A stretch of 64,000 bases of DNA from Flavobacterium resistens (lineage in GTDB: Bacteria; Bacteroidota; Bacteroidia; Flavobacteriales; Flavobacteriaceae): the NCBI RefSeq assembly GCF_900182645.1, contig NZ_FXTA01000001.1, positions 806,001-870,000 on the forward strand. Reading direction: 5' to 3'. The notes below the pieces were generated by a model. It was not told the origin of the DNA and did not search any database. It saw only the letters and a list, made by a program, of their open reading frames with translations. Shown here in pieces: positions 1 to 7,727 of the stretch. A program made the translations under genes and the position numbers. Within the stretch, counting starts at the first letter, position 1; each line of letters begins with the position of its first letter.

Positions 1-7
1 TTATAGA

Positions 8-394
8 ATGAATATGACAGTCACAAAAAGTGACAACACAAAATTACTTCACAATGGCGGTACATACTCAATAACTTATACAGACAAAATCAGTCAATCA
101 GGAAATGAGAAACTGATATTTAGTTACGATGTCGGATTGATTGACAATGTGTATACAATTAAGAATCTAAAAATAACAGGCTCAAAGGATCGATTGATTT
201 CATTTTTTGTTGAGTTTTGGCAGACAAGTAAAAATTTTACAGCTCCCGCCGGAAATGCAGATGTTTCTCTCTTAACTGGTCAAGATGTAGCAAAGTTTTA
301 CTTTAATAATGGTAAACCATACATTGCAGTCATAAATAATACATTTAAATCGATAGACGAATTTAAAGTGTACTTTGAAAAGCTTAAGGTATAA
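8..394 (+). CDS. Hypothetical protein, possibly truncated at its 5' end by the window edge
   Basis: I do not recognise this 128-residue product. It looks soluble, with alternating beta-type segments (residues 15-60) and no signal peptide or membrane segment. No stop codon lies between position 1 and this ATG in frame, so the real start may be outside the window. A strong hairpin terminator follows directly. It precedes prophage genes on the same strand and could be a prophage early gene or a host gene next to the insertion; the sequence does not decide. Confidence 0.5.
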   Translation: MNMTVTKSDNTKLLHNGGTYSITYTDKISQSGNEKLIFSYDVGLIDNVYTIKNLKITGSKDRLISFFVEFWQTSKNFTAPAGNADVSLLTGQDVAKFYFNNGKPYIAVINNTFKSIDEFKVYFEKLKV

Positions 395-396
395 AA

Positions 397-424
397 AAAA
401 CCACTGTAAAAAGTGGTTTTTTTT
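397..424 (+). terminator. Intrinsic terminator after the first ORF
   Basis: A 9-bp perfect stem (AAAACCACT at 397-405, AGTGGTTTT at 412-420) with a 6-nt loop is followed by a T run to 426. It begins 3 nt after the preceding stop codon. Confidence 0.85.
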
Positions 425-440
425 TTGGGGTTTAAGTCCG

Positions 441-471
441 TTTGAAAATAGAAATAACTTACATATATTTG
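441..471 (+). promoter_or_regulatory. Bacteroidota-type promoter abutting the start codon at 476
   Basis: TTTG at 441-444, a 19-nt spacer, then TATATTTG at 464-471 match the Bacteroidota sigma-A consensus exactly. Only 4 nt separate the -7 box from the ATG at 476, so transcription should start at or next to the start codon and the mRNA would be leaderless or nearly so. This is inferred from consensus spacing. Confidence 0.7.
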
Positions 472-475
472 CCAC

Positions 476-706
476 ATGACACGCAAAGAAAGACTTACCC
501 AAAGAAACAACCAAGTAAGAAAGCTTTTCTACGATCTACAGGCAAAAAATCCTAAATGGCGTATTGATGCTATTATTGAAGAGGTTGGCAACAAAACCTT
601 TTTAGCCAACAGAACTGTTGAAGCTATAATCAATTATGAAGGGATCTACAATGATAATGCAAAACCAGTAGAAACTTCTCAAATTTCCTTATTTCAGTTT
701 ATTTAA
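476..706 (+). CDS. Small basic prophage protein of unknown function, probably leaderless mRNA
   Basis: The 76-residue product is rich in Lys and Arg at its N-terminus (residues 2-16) and then predicted helical. The segment around residues 27-55 could form a small helix-turn-helix, which suggests but does not prove DNA binding. It has its own consensus promoter 4 nt upstream. Its stop codon overlaps the stop codon of the convergent gpF-like gene (shared TTAA at 703-706) and no terminator separates the two, so the transcripts may run into each other. It may be the last gene of the prophage early/middle region. Confidence 0.6.
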   Translation: MTRKERLTQRNNQVRKLFYDLQAKNPKWRIDAIIEEVGNKTFLANRTVEAIINYEGIYNDNAKPVETSQISLFQFI

Positions 707-1491
707 GAACTTAATAGTGTAGTTGCCATTTCTTCGGCTTCTTTTATTTCATCACTATTTAAAGTTTCTTTATAAGCAATTTCACCAAATATTTTTCCAG
801 TTAAAGCTGCATTGTTTTTGAAGCTGTTTTTAATATCAAAATCAGGTACGAAATCACTAGGTTCTTCGTCTGTTTGCTCAACATCGCATCGACAACCCCA
901 ATCAATCGGAGTCATATGCGTTTTCCAAAATGGATGATTTATTGGCAATATAATACCATCTAAAGCACGGTGTTTCTCACGTGTTCTCGAATCATGTATT
1001 GCGACGTATTTCAAGTTTGGATATAAATCCGAATCAGCTTCAAAACTTTTCCATCTTTCTGCATTGTTGGCGGTTGCGACTGTATGATGATATTCCGTTT
1101 TTAAGTAGCGCACATTATATTCCTCGCTTACTTCTAATGCTTTTTTTCTGTACTTATTCCAAGGAACAACTTCGCCACTTTCAGTTAGAAATGATTCTAA
1201 TTGTTTTCTGAAGCTAGTTTCTTTAAATGCGGAAAATAATGCAATATCATTTTTTAAAGAGCGTGCAAGATCTGTATCATAAAATACTGAATCAGTATTA
1301 TAACCGACATTTAAAGCCTCGCTTAAATGATCGAAGTAATATTGAAATAATTTGTTTGTAGCTCCTTTGCTTCCCAATACACCGTCAAATACTTCACGAA
1401 TGTAGCTTTCAATTAGCCTGCTAAAAATATTATCACTTTTCAATTCAATTGAGCTGTGTTCGTGATCACAGCAGTGGGAACGATAATGCAT
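703..1491 (-). CDS. Minor head protein, Mu gpF-like
   Basis: The product is 262 residues. The C-terminal half carries the signature of Mu gpF/SPP1 gp7 head morphogenesis proteins: IHDSRTREKHRALDG at 165-179, then HMTPIDWGCRCDVEQT at 192-207, with conserved Trp, Cys-x-Cys and Asp. Members act in procapsid assembly near the portal vertex, or in DNA ejection. The N-terminus has a Cys/His cluster (C7, C8, H10, H12) that could bind metal, which is only a suggestion. It is the last gene of the leftward head operon, 11 nt after the portal gene, matching the usual portal-gpF order. Confidence 0.85.
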   Translation of the reverse strand: MHYRSHCCDHEHSSIELKSDNIFSRLIESYIREVFDGVLGSKGATNKLFQYYFDHLSEALNVGYNTDSVFYDTDLARSLKNDIALFSAFKETSFRKQLESFLTESGEVVPWNKYRKKALEVSEEYNVRYLKTEYHHTVATANNAERWKSFEADSDLYPNLKYVAIHDSRTREKHRALDGIILPINHPFWKTHMTPIDWGCRCDVEQTDEEPSDFVPDFDIKNSFKNNAALTGKIFGEIAYKETLNSDEIKEAEEMATTLLSS

Positions 1492-1502
1492 TTTTAGCAG
1501 GC

Positions 1503-2774
1503 TTAAGCCTTTCCCGTGGCAGTCTTTTCTTTTAGCGGTTTATCTTCAGACGGCATTCTTTCAACTTCGACACCATAAGTTTGCTCAACATATTGTTGTT
1601 TAAGAACGTAACCATTACCCATTAATTCAGTATCGATTTTTATCTGCTCTTTTGGATCTACAGTTTTTTCAATAGTGATCTTTGCATTTTCGGGAATTTT
1701 GTAACCAATCATCCGCATTGCCGGAACAAGTCTTTTGTTTAAAAAAGACAGCATTTTCTTTTTATCAGATTTTACAACTTCTTCCAATGTGTTTTCGTGA
1801 ACTTCACCCTGAGATCTGCTAGAACCATTTTCAGTAGTCATTGTTTGATGCAAAATCAATTTTGACAATTCTTTGTCTAATGCTTGAATTTTCATATAAA
1901 ATACATTAAAAGCATCTGTTTTAGAATTCTCTTTTATTTCGACTTCTGTACCAATTGGGAAAACTCCGTAAGCGGCACTTCCCATTTCTTCAAGCCAATT
2001 AGCTACTTCATTTTTTACAGCATCACTTTGTGAAGCTATCTTTGCAATTCTAATTGGCACACCGAATAATTCTTCAAACTCATCCCAGCTTCCCCAACTA
2101 TGGCGTTTTAATATTGTATAAACTGCAGCTTTTTCAAGTATTCCAATATTGTTGTAAAATTTGGCATATAGCAAAACGTCATTAACCTCAGAAACATCAA
2201 TTCCGCTGTTAGCATTGATATCAGATAAAAGTATTTTTTGTCCAGGAATATGGAGACCTCGATCAATCAATTCGACCTCTCTAATATTACCTTTATCAAA
2301 ATCTTTAATAAAAATAAAGGTTTCACCTCTGTAGACTGATTTATGCGCCTCATCAAGAACCATATCAAACCATTCCTTGTCTTCAATGAATTCTGATAGT
2401 CTATCATCTTTAATTCCATTAATAGTAAAGATATAATTCTTATTTGTTGTTCTTAAAGTGCGATCTTCTGTAACAGCCGTTAAATGTCCATCTAATAAGG
2501 TATCATCATAAACTTCCTGCATTTGGTAGTTCTTAGGTATTTCTGATTGATAGAAGGCATATCTTGCCGCTTGCCAATCTGTAATTTCTTTTCGCCACAA
2601 ACGGCGCTGTCTTCTAATTACATCAACCATAAGATTTGTGATCTTACTTATATTTTCTGAATCTTTACCGGATAAACTTACCGTTTTACCAAAGGCATTT
2701 CCTGAAAAATTTAATCTGCTGTTGCTGATAGCTATTTTTGCTTTCTCTTGTAATTTGTTAAAAATTGATTTCAT
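1503..2774 (-). CDS. Portal protein, Mu gp29-like (DUF935)
   Basis: The product is 423 residues, close to the size of shorter DUF935 portals. Family features are an N-terminal helical region with RRQRRLW (55-61), WDEFEELFGVPIRIAK (230-245) and the loop TMTTENGSSRSQGEVH (311-326), which corresponds to the conserved Thr/Gly/Ser-rich GEVH segment of Mu gp29. By family knowledge it forms the dodecameric ring through which DNA enters and leaves the capsid. It starts 1 nt after the gpG-like gene ends, in a tightly packed leftward operon. Confidence 0.88.
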   Translation of the reverse strand: MKSIFNKLQEKAKIAISNSRLNFSGNAFGKTVSLSGKDSENISKITNLMVDVIRRQRRLWRKEITDWQAARYAFYQSEIPKNYQMQEVYDDTLLDGHLTAVTEDRTLRTTNKNYIFTINGIKDDRLSEFIEDKEWFDMVLDEAHKSVYRGETFIFIKDFDKGNIREVELIDRGLHIPGQKILLSDINANSGIDVSEVNDVLLYAKFYNNIGILEKAAVYTILKRHSWGSWDEFEELFGVPIRIAKIASQSDAVKNEVANWLEEMGSAAYGVFPIGTEVEIKENSKTDAFNVFYMKIQALDKELSKLILHQTMTTENGSSRSQGEVHENTLEEVVKSDKKKMLSFLNKRLVPAMRMIGYKIPENAKITIEKTVDPKEQIKIDTELMGNGYVLKQQYVEQTYGVEVERMPSEDKPLKEKTATGKA

Positions 2775-2775
2775 A

Positions 2776-3276
2776 TTATCTTAGGAGTTTGTCCAGTTCT
2801 TTTTTTATTTTTTGGCTTATTTGATTATCTAAATATTTGGACTTACCCATAAATTGACGTTTAGGCATTCCGTCAAGACCTTCGTTGTGACGTCCTGCAT
2901 ATTTCTTTGTAGTTCTAAAATTTACCTGACTGCTGGCTCTGATTATATTGTATTTAAAGGAGTTTATAAGTTTGTCGCCTCCGGTATCATGTCCAACTAA
3001 AATTGCCCGATTAACATCTCGAAGTCCAAATTTGGTTAAGCTTCCGGCACTTCTTCCATTTCTATTTGTTGAATACCTCGTTAAATCCCTACCGTTTTTA
3101 TCAGTGGTTTTTCTTTTCTGCCATTTTTCAAGTCCGGTATCATTAAAACCCTGATCCCTGAAATTCTTCTTAATAAACTTTAAACCTTCAACGCCTATAA
3201 TTCTAAGTGCTTTATCGGGCAGTTCTTTAGCGGCTTGATTAAGCAGATTTTGCAGATCAGTTAAACTACCAGCCAT
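2776..3276 (-). CDS. Phage virion morphogenesis protein, Mu gpG-like
   Basis: The product is 166 residues. It shows the gpG/tail-completion pattern: an N-terminal helix, a W-x-x-R-K segment (WQKRK near residue 47), an 'L-x-x-SF-x-Y' strand (LINSFKYNI), and near the C-terminus the conserved Y-A-x-x-H-N-E-G followed by M-P-K-R-Q-F-M-G. Family members complete the head-tail junction or tail. The start overlaps the upstream gp36-like gene by 11 nt, indicating translational coupling. Confidence 0.8.
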   Translation of the reverse strand: MAGSLTDLQNLLNQAAKELPDKALRIIGVEGLKFIKKNFRDQGFNDTGLEKWQKRKTTDKNGRDLTRYSTNRNGRSAGSLTKFGLRDVNRAILVGHDTGGDKLINSFKYNIIRASSQVNFRTTKKYAGRHNEGLDGMPKRQFMGKSKYLDNQISQKIKKELDKLLR

Positions 3277-3697
3277 TTTGATAGTTTTTTCGGCTTCCCA
3301 ATTTCAAAAATGTAGCCGGACTATCGGGATTTCCATCTCCGTCAGTATCTATTTTCTTTGGCGGTAAGTCCGGCTTTAATTTACCTGTAGAAACTTTTTC
3401 AAGCCACAACATTGCTTCATCATAACGTAATTTTGTAACCTCGTTAATTGCCTTGTTTCTTCGGGTGTATATGTCAAAAATAACCAGCCCTTTTAAGTGT
3501 CGTAATAATGTTTTATTTCGATCATCTCCTGTTGCGTTAAATATTGCCTCAACATCGTAATACTGGAATAAATAACCGCTTGCGAGGTCGATATCTTCCT
3601 CAATTATTTCATTAACAATAGCATCATCACTATTGATAATTTTATTAATGATTTCCTCAACTCCCACAGTTTGTAATTCGGATTTTTCTAAAAACAT
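3266..3697 (-). CDS. Mu gp36-like head-tail connector (DUF1320 type)
   Basis: The product is 143 residues and mostly helical: 'ASGYLFQYYDVEAIF' followed by 'LLRHLKGLVIFDIYTRR' and a 'YDEAMLWLEKVSTGK' helix. This is the layout of DUF1320/gp36 proteins, which have the fold of head-completion adaptors such as HK97 gp6. By inference it sits between the portal and the tail. The C-terminus is a polar tail rich in Asp and Pro. It lies 1 nt from the next upstream gene. Confidence 0.7.
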   Translation of the reverse strand: MFLEKSELQTVGVEEIINKIINSDDAIVNEIIEEDIDLASGYLFQYYDVEAIFNATGDDRNKTLLRHLKGLVIFDIYTRRNKAINEVTKLRYDEAMLWLEKVSTGKLKPDLPPKKIDTDGDGNPDSPATFLKLGSRKNYQNGW

Positions 3698-3698
3698 A

Positions 3699-4175
3699 TC
3701 ATTCAGTTATTTTGAGTTTTTTATAATTGTATTTGGGATTTACGGATCTGTAAATCATAGTTTCAAAAGAAAGTCTGTAGCTCATTATTTCTTCTCCTTC
3801 TTCGACTGGTTCTTCATTTACAAGATTCAATGGTTTAAATTGATCCCCTTGAAAACCTTGAAGTTTTTCGACTATCTTGTCAATAATGTCAATTTCAATT
3901 AAACCGTGTTCAGGATCTGAGGTATTGTTGTACTGTTCCATCCAGCCATCTTTGCAATAAAATGTAACATCGAGTGTGCAATTTCCTTCCTGCTTTTGCT
4001 CAACCATCATTGCCCATGTAATTGACCTTATTTCTATAAGTGCCGCCGTAAAATAACTTGGATAGTTTTCTTTTCCATTACTGAACTGTTTTCGCTGTAA
4101 ATCGATAAGTTCTAATTCGGATAAAGTTGCGAGACTTTCTTTTACTTTTATGAATAATTCTTTACGTGGTGTCAT
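3699..4175 (-). CDS. Probable tail terminator / Mu gp37-like protein
   Basis: The product is 158 residues, without signal peptide or membrane segment. An N-terminal helix with 'ELIDLQRKQF' is followed by beta strands such as 'CTLDVTFYCKDGW' and a C-terminal strand 'SYRLSFETMIYRSV'. This alpha/beta pattern and the position next to the gp36-like gene fit small tail-terminator or gp37 proteins that join head and tail. No diagnostic motif is visible, so the assignment rests mainly on context. It overlaps the terminase gene by 4 nt. Confidence 0.5.
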   Translation of the reverse strand: MTPRKELFIKVKESLATLSELELIDLQRKQFSNGKENYPSYFTAALIEIRSITWAMMVEQKQEGNCTLDVTFYCKDGWMEQYNNTSDPEHGLIEIDIIDKIVEKLQGFQGDQFKPLNLVNEEPVEEGEEIMSYRLSFETMIYRSVNPKYNYKKLKITE

Positions 4176-5767
4176 ACTCTGCGTTTCTTTTTTTGTTTAC
4201 CTATAAGTGGTTTCGTACTGCTGTTGTTTTCTTCTGTAGAGTACCCAAAAAAAGTTTGAGCTAAAGTGATTGCTCTTTCTAAAGTATCAGCAGGATCATC
4301 ACCCGTGGCGATTCCTTTTTCGAATGCTAAAATCAATTTCATGAATAGTTCATAATCATCTGAACGTTCCTTTAAAGTCTCATCCCAAAAAAGTATTTTT
4401 CTAAATAAAGCATTACCAATACCTGCTGCAATTCTATTATGTTTATCGCCATCCTGATGCATTGGCATTGGAATATTTGGACATTTATTGTCTTCAGCAG
4501 ACTGCAAAATAATTGGTGTATAAACTGCCTGTTGAGCCGCTGTTGCATCAAAGAAGCCCATCATGTTATAACCTCTCTTTAAATACTTTTTAAACCATTT
4601 GTATCTGACTTCCATTGCTGAGTTTATTTCACATTTTTGGCAAAAAACTTCTAAAACAAACAGCTTAATTCCTTTGATTCCTAAAAGAACTCCTGCTTTA
4701 TAGTCTCCTGTACCTGTATATGATAAATCCCAGTGATCCAAAAGACCGTCAAAAACTTCGTTTTCAGCTATACGAGTATGAATTATGGTATCAGCTTTAA
4801 ATAACTTTCCTTCCTCAACTGGGTTATTAAAATCTTCTCTTTGAGATGTGTAAAAGTCATCATCTTCAACAATGTTTATTACGTCTTCTCTGCTATATCT
4901 TTCATCCCATGAAGGTTTCCAATTAGTTAATTTTCGACAATTTTCTTTCGTTATATTCTTTGTAGCCAAATCGACTTTACTTAAATCATAATGACTACTT
5001 TCTTTGAATTTATCTGTTAGAAAATCAATTAAACCATCTTTTACGATATAGTTGTTTGGAATTATAAGACGACCTCTTTGTTTGTGAAAAGCTTTTTTTA
5101 AATCTCCAGTTATTTTTTCGCCGTACTTTCTAATCATAACAGGGTTTTTGGCTCGATCTCTGTCTTCACAATCATCAACACTTGCGAAATCAGGACGATA
5201 TTGACCGAAACGAAGTCCTCTAAAAGGTTGGTTTAAACCTAATGCTTTAAAAAATCTGCCGTCCTTAGTTTGAAATTCGCCATCTGCCCAATTACCATAA
5301 CTCAACTGAGATCCAAAATCTTTAATAATTCGCTCATTACTTTCTAAGTGCATTTGTAAATCACTTAAAAGGATTTTGGAAAGCCCTTCATTAGCACCAA
5401 TTAACACTGCAAAGAATAATTCGTCATTTTCTTTTAGGTGTAATATGTTACCAACATTTGTATGAATCGATTTTGCCGCACCCCTAAACCATTGACGAAA
5501 TTGTCTAATTTTGTTATCATGAAAAACCTTCTCATAACTCGCCTGATGAAATTTTGAACTTGGCGCATCAGCCAAAGGCATTCCTGAATTAACTCCAAAA
5601 TAGTAATCGAAAAATTCAACATAGTTCTCAGGTTTTAATAGATGTTTTTTTCTATGTTCCTGTTGATCTACAGTCTCATTTTCTAAAGATTTAGACGTAC
5701 TATCTTTAATCATTTTGGAAAGCATGAAATATCTTTCCTTCGCTTCTTTTAGTTCCGTTTTAGTCAT
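4172..5767 (-). CDS. Terminase large subunit, Mu gp28-like
   Basis: The product is 531 residues, the usual length. The ATPase domain shows a degenerate Walker A, RGAAKS at 95-100, and a Walker B, FASVDDCED at 194-202. The C-terminal RNase H-like nuclease shows its first acidic strand as WDLSYTGTGDYKAG (346-359, Asp347) and a further acidic residue in GFFDATAAQ (Asp407). The protein packages DNA into the procapsid and cuts at the end of packaging; in Mu this is by headful. It overlaps the small subunit gene upstream by 8 nt. Confidence 0.9.
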   Translation of the reverse strand: MTKTELKEAKERYFMLSKMIKDSTSKSLENETVDQQEHRKKHLLKPENYVEFFDYYFGVNSGMPLADAPSSKFHQASYEKVFHDNKIRQFRQWFRGAAKSIHTNVGNILHLKENDELFFAVLIGANEGLSKILLSDLQMHLESNERIIKDFGSQLSYGNWADGEFQTKDGRFFKALGLNQPFRGLRFGQYRPDFASVDDCEDRDRAKNPVMIRKYGEKITGDLKKAFHKQRGRLIIPNNYIVKDGLIDFLTDKFKESSHYDLSKVDLATKNITKENCRKLTNWKPSWDERYSREDVINIVEDDDFYTSQREDFNNPVEEGKLFKADTIIHTRIAENEVFDGLLDHWDLSYTGTGDYKAGVLLGIKGIKLFVLEVFCQKCEINSAMEVRYKWFKKYLKRGYNMMGFFDATAAQQAVYTPIILQSAEDNKCPNIPMPMHQDGDKHNRIAAGIGNALFRKILFWDETLKERSDDYELFMKLILAFEKGIATGDDPADTLERAITLAQTFFGYSTEENNSSTKPLIGKQKKKRRV

Positions 5768-6248
5768 TTTGAAGTAGTTCGGTTACATACCTGTCGAAGT
5801 ATGGTCTAATTGTCTTAATTTCTTCCAATAATTCATCTCGTTTTTTACCTGTGTTGTTACCTGCTTGTACGATCATCCATTGACTAAAACCGTCTATACT
5901 TTCCATAGTATAAACCGCTTTCTTTTTTGAATCGGAAATACGGTCAAATGCAGCAACAATTTTTGAAACATCATCAGCTTTGTATGGTAGTGGCTCTCCT
6001 TTTTCAATGGCTAATGCCATTTTAAGTGTAAGATTTCGAATGGTTGAAGGTTTTAAACTATTTAAATCTTTTTCATCCTGCCAATTGTAATCCTCACGCC
6101 ATTTCGATAATGTTTTAATCCCTACGTCAATGATTTCAGCAATATTTGTCATAGAAAAACCCTTGACAAATAAATCTTTTCCCTGACTTTTTTTGTAATC
6201 ACTTTCGGAGGCTGTCATTCTGCCTTTTGTTTTATTGGTAGTCCCCAT
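5760..6248 (-). CDS. Terminase small subunit, Mu gp27-like (DUF1804 type)
   Basis: The product is 162 residues. An N-terminal helix-turn-helix is evident (residues 26-55: 'LFVKGFSMTNIAEIIDVGIK' then 'LSKWREDYNW'), as in small terminase subunits that recognise packaging DNA. The rest is helical and likely mediates oligomer formation and contact with the large subunit encoded next, with an 8-nt overlap. It overlaps the gp46-like gene upstream by 17 nt. Confidence 0.75.
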   Translation of the reverse strand: MGTTNKTKGRMTASESDYKKSQGKDLFVKGFSMTNIAEIIDVGIKTLSKWREDYNWQDEKDLNSLKPSTIRNLTLKMALAIEKGEPLPYKADDVSKIVAAFDRISDSKKKAVYTMESIDGFSQWMIVQAGNNTGKKRDELLEEIKTIRPYFDRYVTELLQND

Positions 6249-6519
6249 TAATGTTTAGATTTCCGTTTTCTTCAAACTTTATGTTATTAATTTTCATTCC
6301 GTCATACTGAAGATTCTTTTTGGCTTCAATTAAGAAGGGCAAAAAATCATCTTCATTTAGCATGTTGTTGATTCCCACACCCAGCTCAGGAAACTCTTTG
6401 TAATCTCCCTTATTTGCCAATAAAATGTGCTCTTGATGCTGGTTGTCTGAATAGTCTATTACAATATCCCCGTTTTGAATATCTAAATCCCCTGTTTTGT
6501 TTAAAAATATATCAGTCAT
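6232..6519 (-). CDS. gp46/gp25-like baseplate wedge protein, first gene of the head operon
   Basis: The product is 95 residues. Its pattern (MTDIFLNKTGDLDIQNGDI then 'HILLANKGDYKEFPELGVGI' and a C-terminal 'MKINNIKFEENGNLNI') matches the compact Mu gp46/T4 gp25 fold: an N-terminal strand with Asp/Gly turns, a helix, a G-x-x-x-E-x-P-x-x-G-V-G-I core and C-terminal strands. Such proteins belong to the baseplate wedge. It is oddly placed, heading the packaging operon rather than lying next to the J-like gene at 16788. The ATG is covered by one arm of the 13-nt inverted repeat. Confidence 0.65.
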   Translation of the reverse strand: MTDIFLNKTGDLDIQNGDIVIDYSDNQHQEHILLANKGDYKEFPELGVGINNMLNEDDFLPFLIEAKKNLQYDGMKINNIKFEENGNLNINGDYQ

Positions 6520-6662
6520 GAGGCAAAATTCGATATATAATAAGGCTCTAAAAATTTACTTCCCAAGCCTTGTAAAGTTTTGATACAAAGCTTGTTTGTT
6601 TTTAGTACAACCATTGATCCCGTATTTTTTTTTGCTTCAAAAACGCTTCAATTTTGCCTCAT
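6518..6662. promoter_or_regulatory. Divergent late control region with 13-nt inverted repeat
   Basis: This region separates the two late operons. ATGAGGCAAAATT at 6518-6530 and AATTTTGCCTCAT at 6650-6662 are perfect reverse complements, so each operon is headed by the same sequence in the same orientation relative to transcription. On the left it covers the start codon at 6519; on the right it ends 32 nt before the ATG at 6695. A smaller inverted repeat (TTGTA at 6570-6574, TACAA at 6584-6588) lies between. No clear TAnnTTTG box is seen, so a phage activator may be needed; this is inference. Confidence 0.55.
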
Positions 6663-6694
6663 CAAACAATCAGAAACACGTAAAATAATTGCCA

Positions 6695-7696
6695 ATGACG
6701 TACGATTTTGTAGTTAATACAGAAAATGTTAATGAATATAAATTCAGGGTTCTCACAAGCGGTATTGATTACCAACAGTATCTACGAAACCCCGTAGTTC
6801 TTTATATACACACAAGAGAAAATAAGGACGATGAAAACAGAGGCAGTGAGGTTGTCGGCAGATGCATTGCGCTAAAAGTAAAAGGCACAGATTTAATTGC
6901 TACGATCGAGTTTGATGAAGAAGATCCTTTCGCTAAAAAGATTGCTGGAAAAGTTCAGCGAGGTTATCTAAGAATGACTTCAATATATGCTGATGTTATT
7001 GAAACCTCAATGGATTCTGAACTGATTTTAGAAGGTCAGCTTTATGCAACCGTAACGAAATCAAAACTGGTTGAAATATCAATTGTGCCGATTGGCGGAA
7101 ATGATGATGCACTTAAGCTTTCAAAGTTTGGGTTTGATCCGGTAAAACTAAACAAAGTAAATACTAATAAAACTGAAAATATGTCAAATTTTAAAACAAT
7201 TGCTATTGCATTATCATTAGGCGCTGATGCTGATGAAAGTGCCATTATTCAAACATTTCAAACTGTGAAATTAGCCAAAGAAACTGCGGAAGCAAAGGTT
7301 AAGGATCTTGAAACTAAAATTACTCAGCTTGCTAAAGACGAAGGTACAAGTTTAATTGAAAAAGTCATTTCATTAGGCTTAATGAATGAAGCTTTAAAAG
7401 CTGTTCAATTATCAGCTTATGAGGCTGATCCAATTGGACAAAAAGCAATTTTAAGCAAACTTATCACTGATCATGAATCGGAAGCTGGCAAAAATGGAAA
7501 CCATACTGTAATTAAGGAGGTAGTCCTTAAAGGTAAAACTGCTTTTGGTGCTGTAACTGATACAGAAGAAACATTTGACTATTTGCAAAAATTTGATACT
7601 GTTAAATTGGGCAAAATCAGAGACGAAGATCCAACGAAATATACTCAGTTAGCAAAGGATTATGCCAATGGGGTTAGACATCCTGAGAAGAAATAA
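6695..7696 (+). CDS. Prohead protease with C-terminal scaffold domain (Mu gpI/Z-like)
   Basis: With the ATG at 6695 the product is 333 residues; an in-frame TTG at 6689 is a less likely start. Residues 1-145 resemble HK97-type prohead serine proteases: 'PVVLYIHTRENK' carries the probable catalytic His39, and 'LVEISIVPIGGN' the Ser129. Residues 163-333 form a charged helical scaffold-like part with a coiled-coil segment ('KLAKETAEAKVKDLETKIT'). The protease processes the prohead and removes scaffold before packaging. An internal in-frame ATG at 7181 could make the scaffold alone, as Mu gene Z does inside gene I. Confidence 0.85.
   Translation: MTYDFVVNTENVNEYKFRVLTSGIDYQQYLRNPVVLYIHTRENKDDENRGSEVVGRCIALKVKGTDLIATIEFDEEDPFAKKIAGKVQRGYLRMTSIYADVIETSMDSELILEGQLYATVTKSKLVEISIVPIGGNDDALKLSKFGFDPVKLNKVNTNKTENMSNFKTIAIALSLGADADESAIIQTFQTVKLAKETAEAKVKDLETKITQLAKDEGTSLIEKVISLGLMNEALKAVQLSAYEADPIGQKAILSKLITDHESEAGKNGNHTVIKEVVLKGKTAFGAVTDTEETFDYLQKFDTVKLGKIRDEDPTKYTQLAKDYANGVRHPEKK
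7181..7696 (+). CDS. Candidate nested scaffold protein from an internal start (Mu Z-like)
   Basis: An ATG at 7181, in frame with the protease gene, lies just after the protease domain and follows an A-rich tract (ATACTAATAAAACTGAAAAT) of the kind that favours initiation in Bacteroidota. The product would be 171 residues, starting MSNFKTIAIALS, acidic and helical with a coiled coil. In phage Mu and lambda the scaffold is made in this way. The start is inferred from its position at the domain boundary; nothing in the DNA proves it is used. Confidence 0.45.
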   Translation: MSNFKTIAIALSLGADADESAIIQTFQTVKLAKETAEAKVKDLETKITQLAKDEGTSLIEKVISLGLMNEALKAVQLSAYEADPIGQKAILSKLITDHESEAGKNGNHTVIKEVVLKGKTAFGAVTDTEETFDYLQKFDTVKLGKIRDEDPTKYTQLAKDYANGVRHPEKK

Positions 7697-7727
7697 ATCA
7701 ATTAATCATCATTAAAAAAAAATATAA

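Noticed and set aside
6689..7696. TTG at 6689 as the start of the prohead protease.
   Set aside because: An ATG two codons downstream (6695) is the simpler start and nothing in the two extra residues is conserved.
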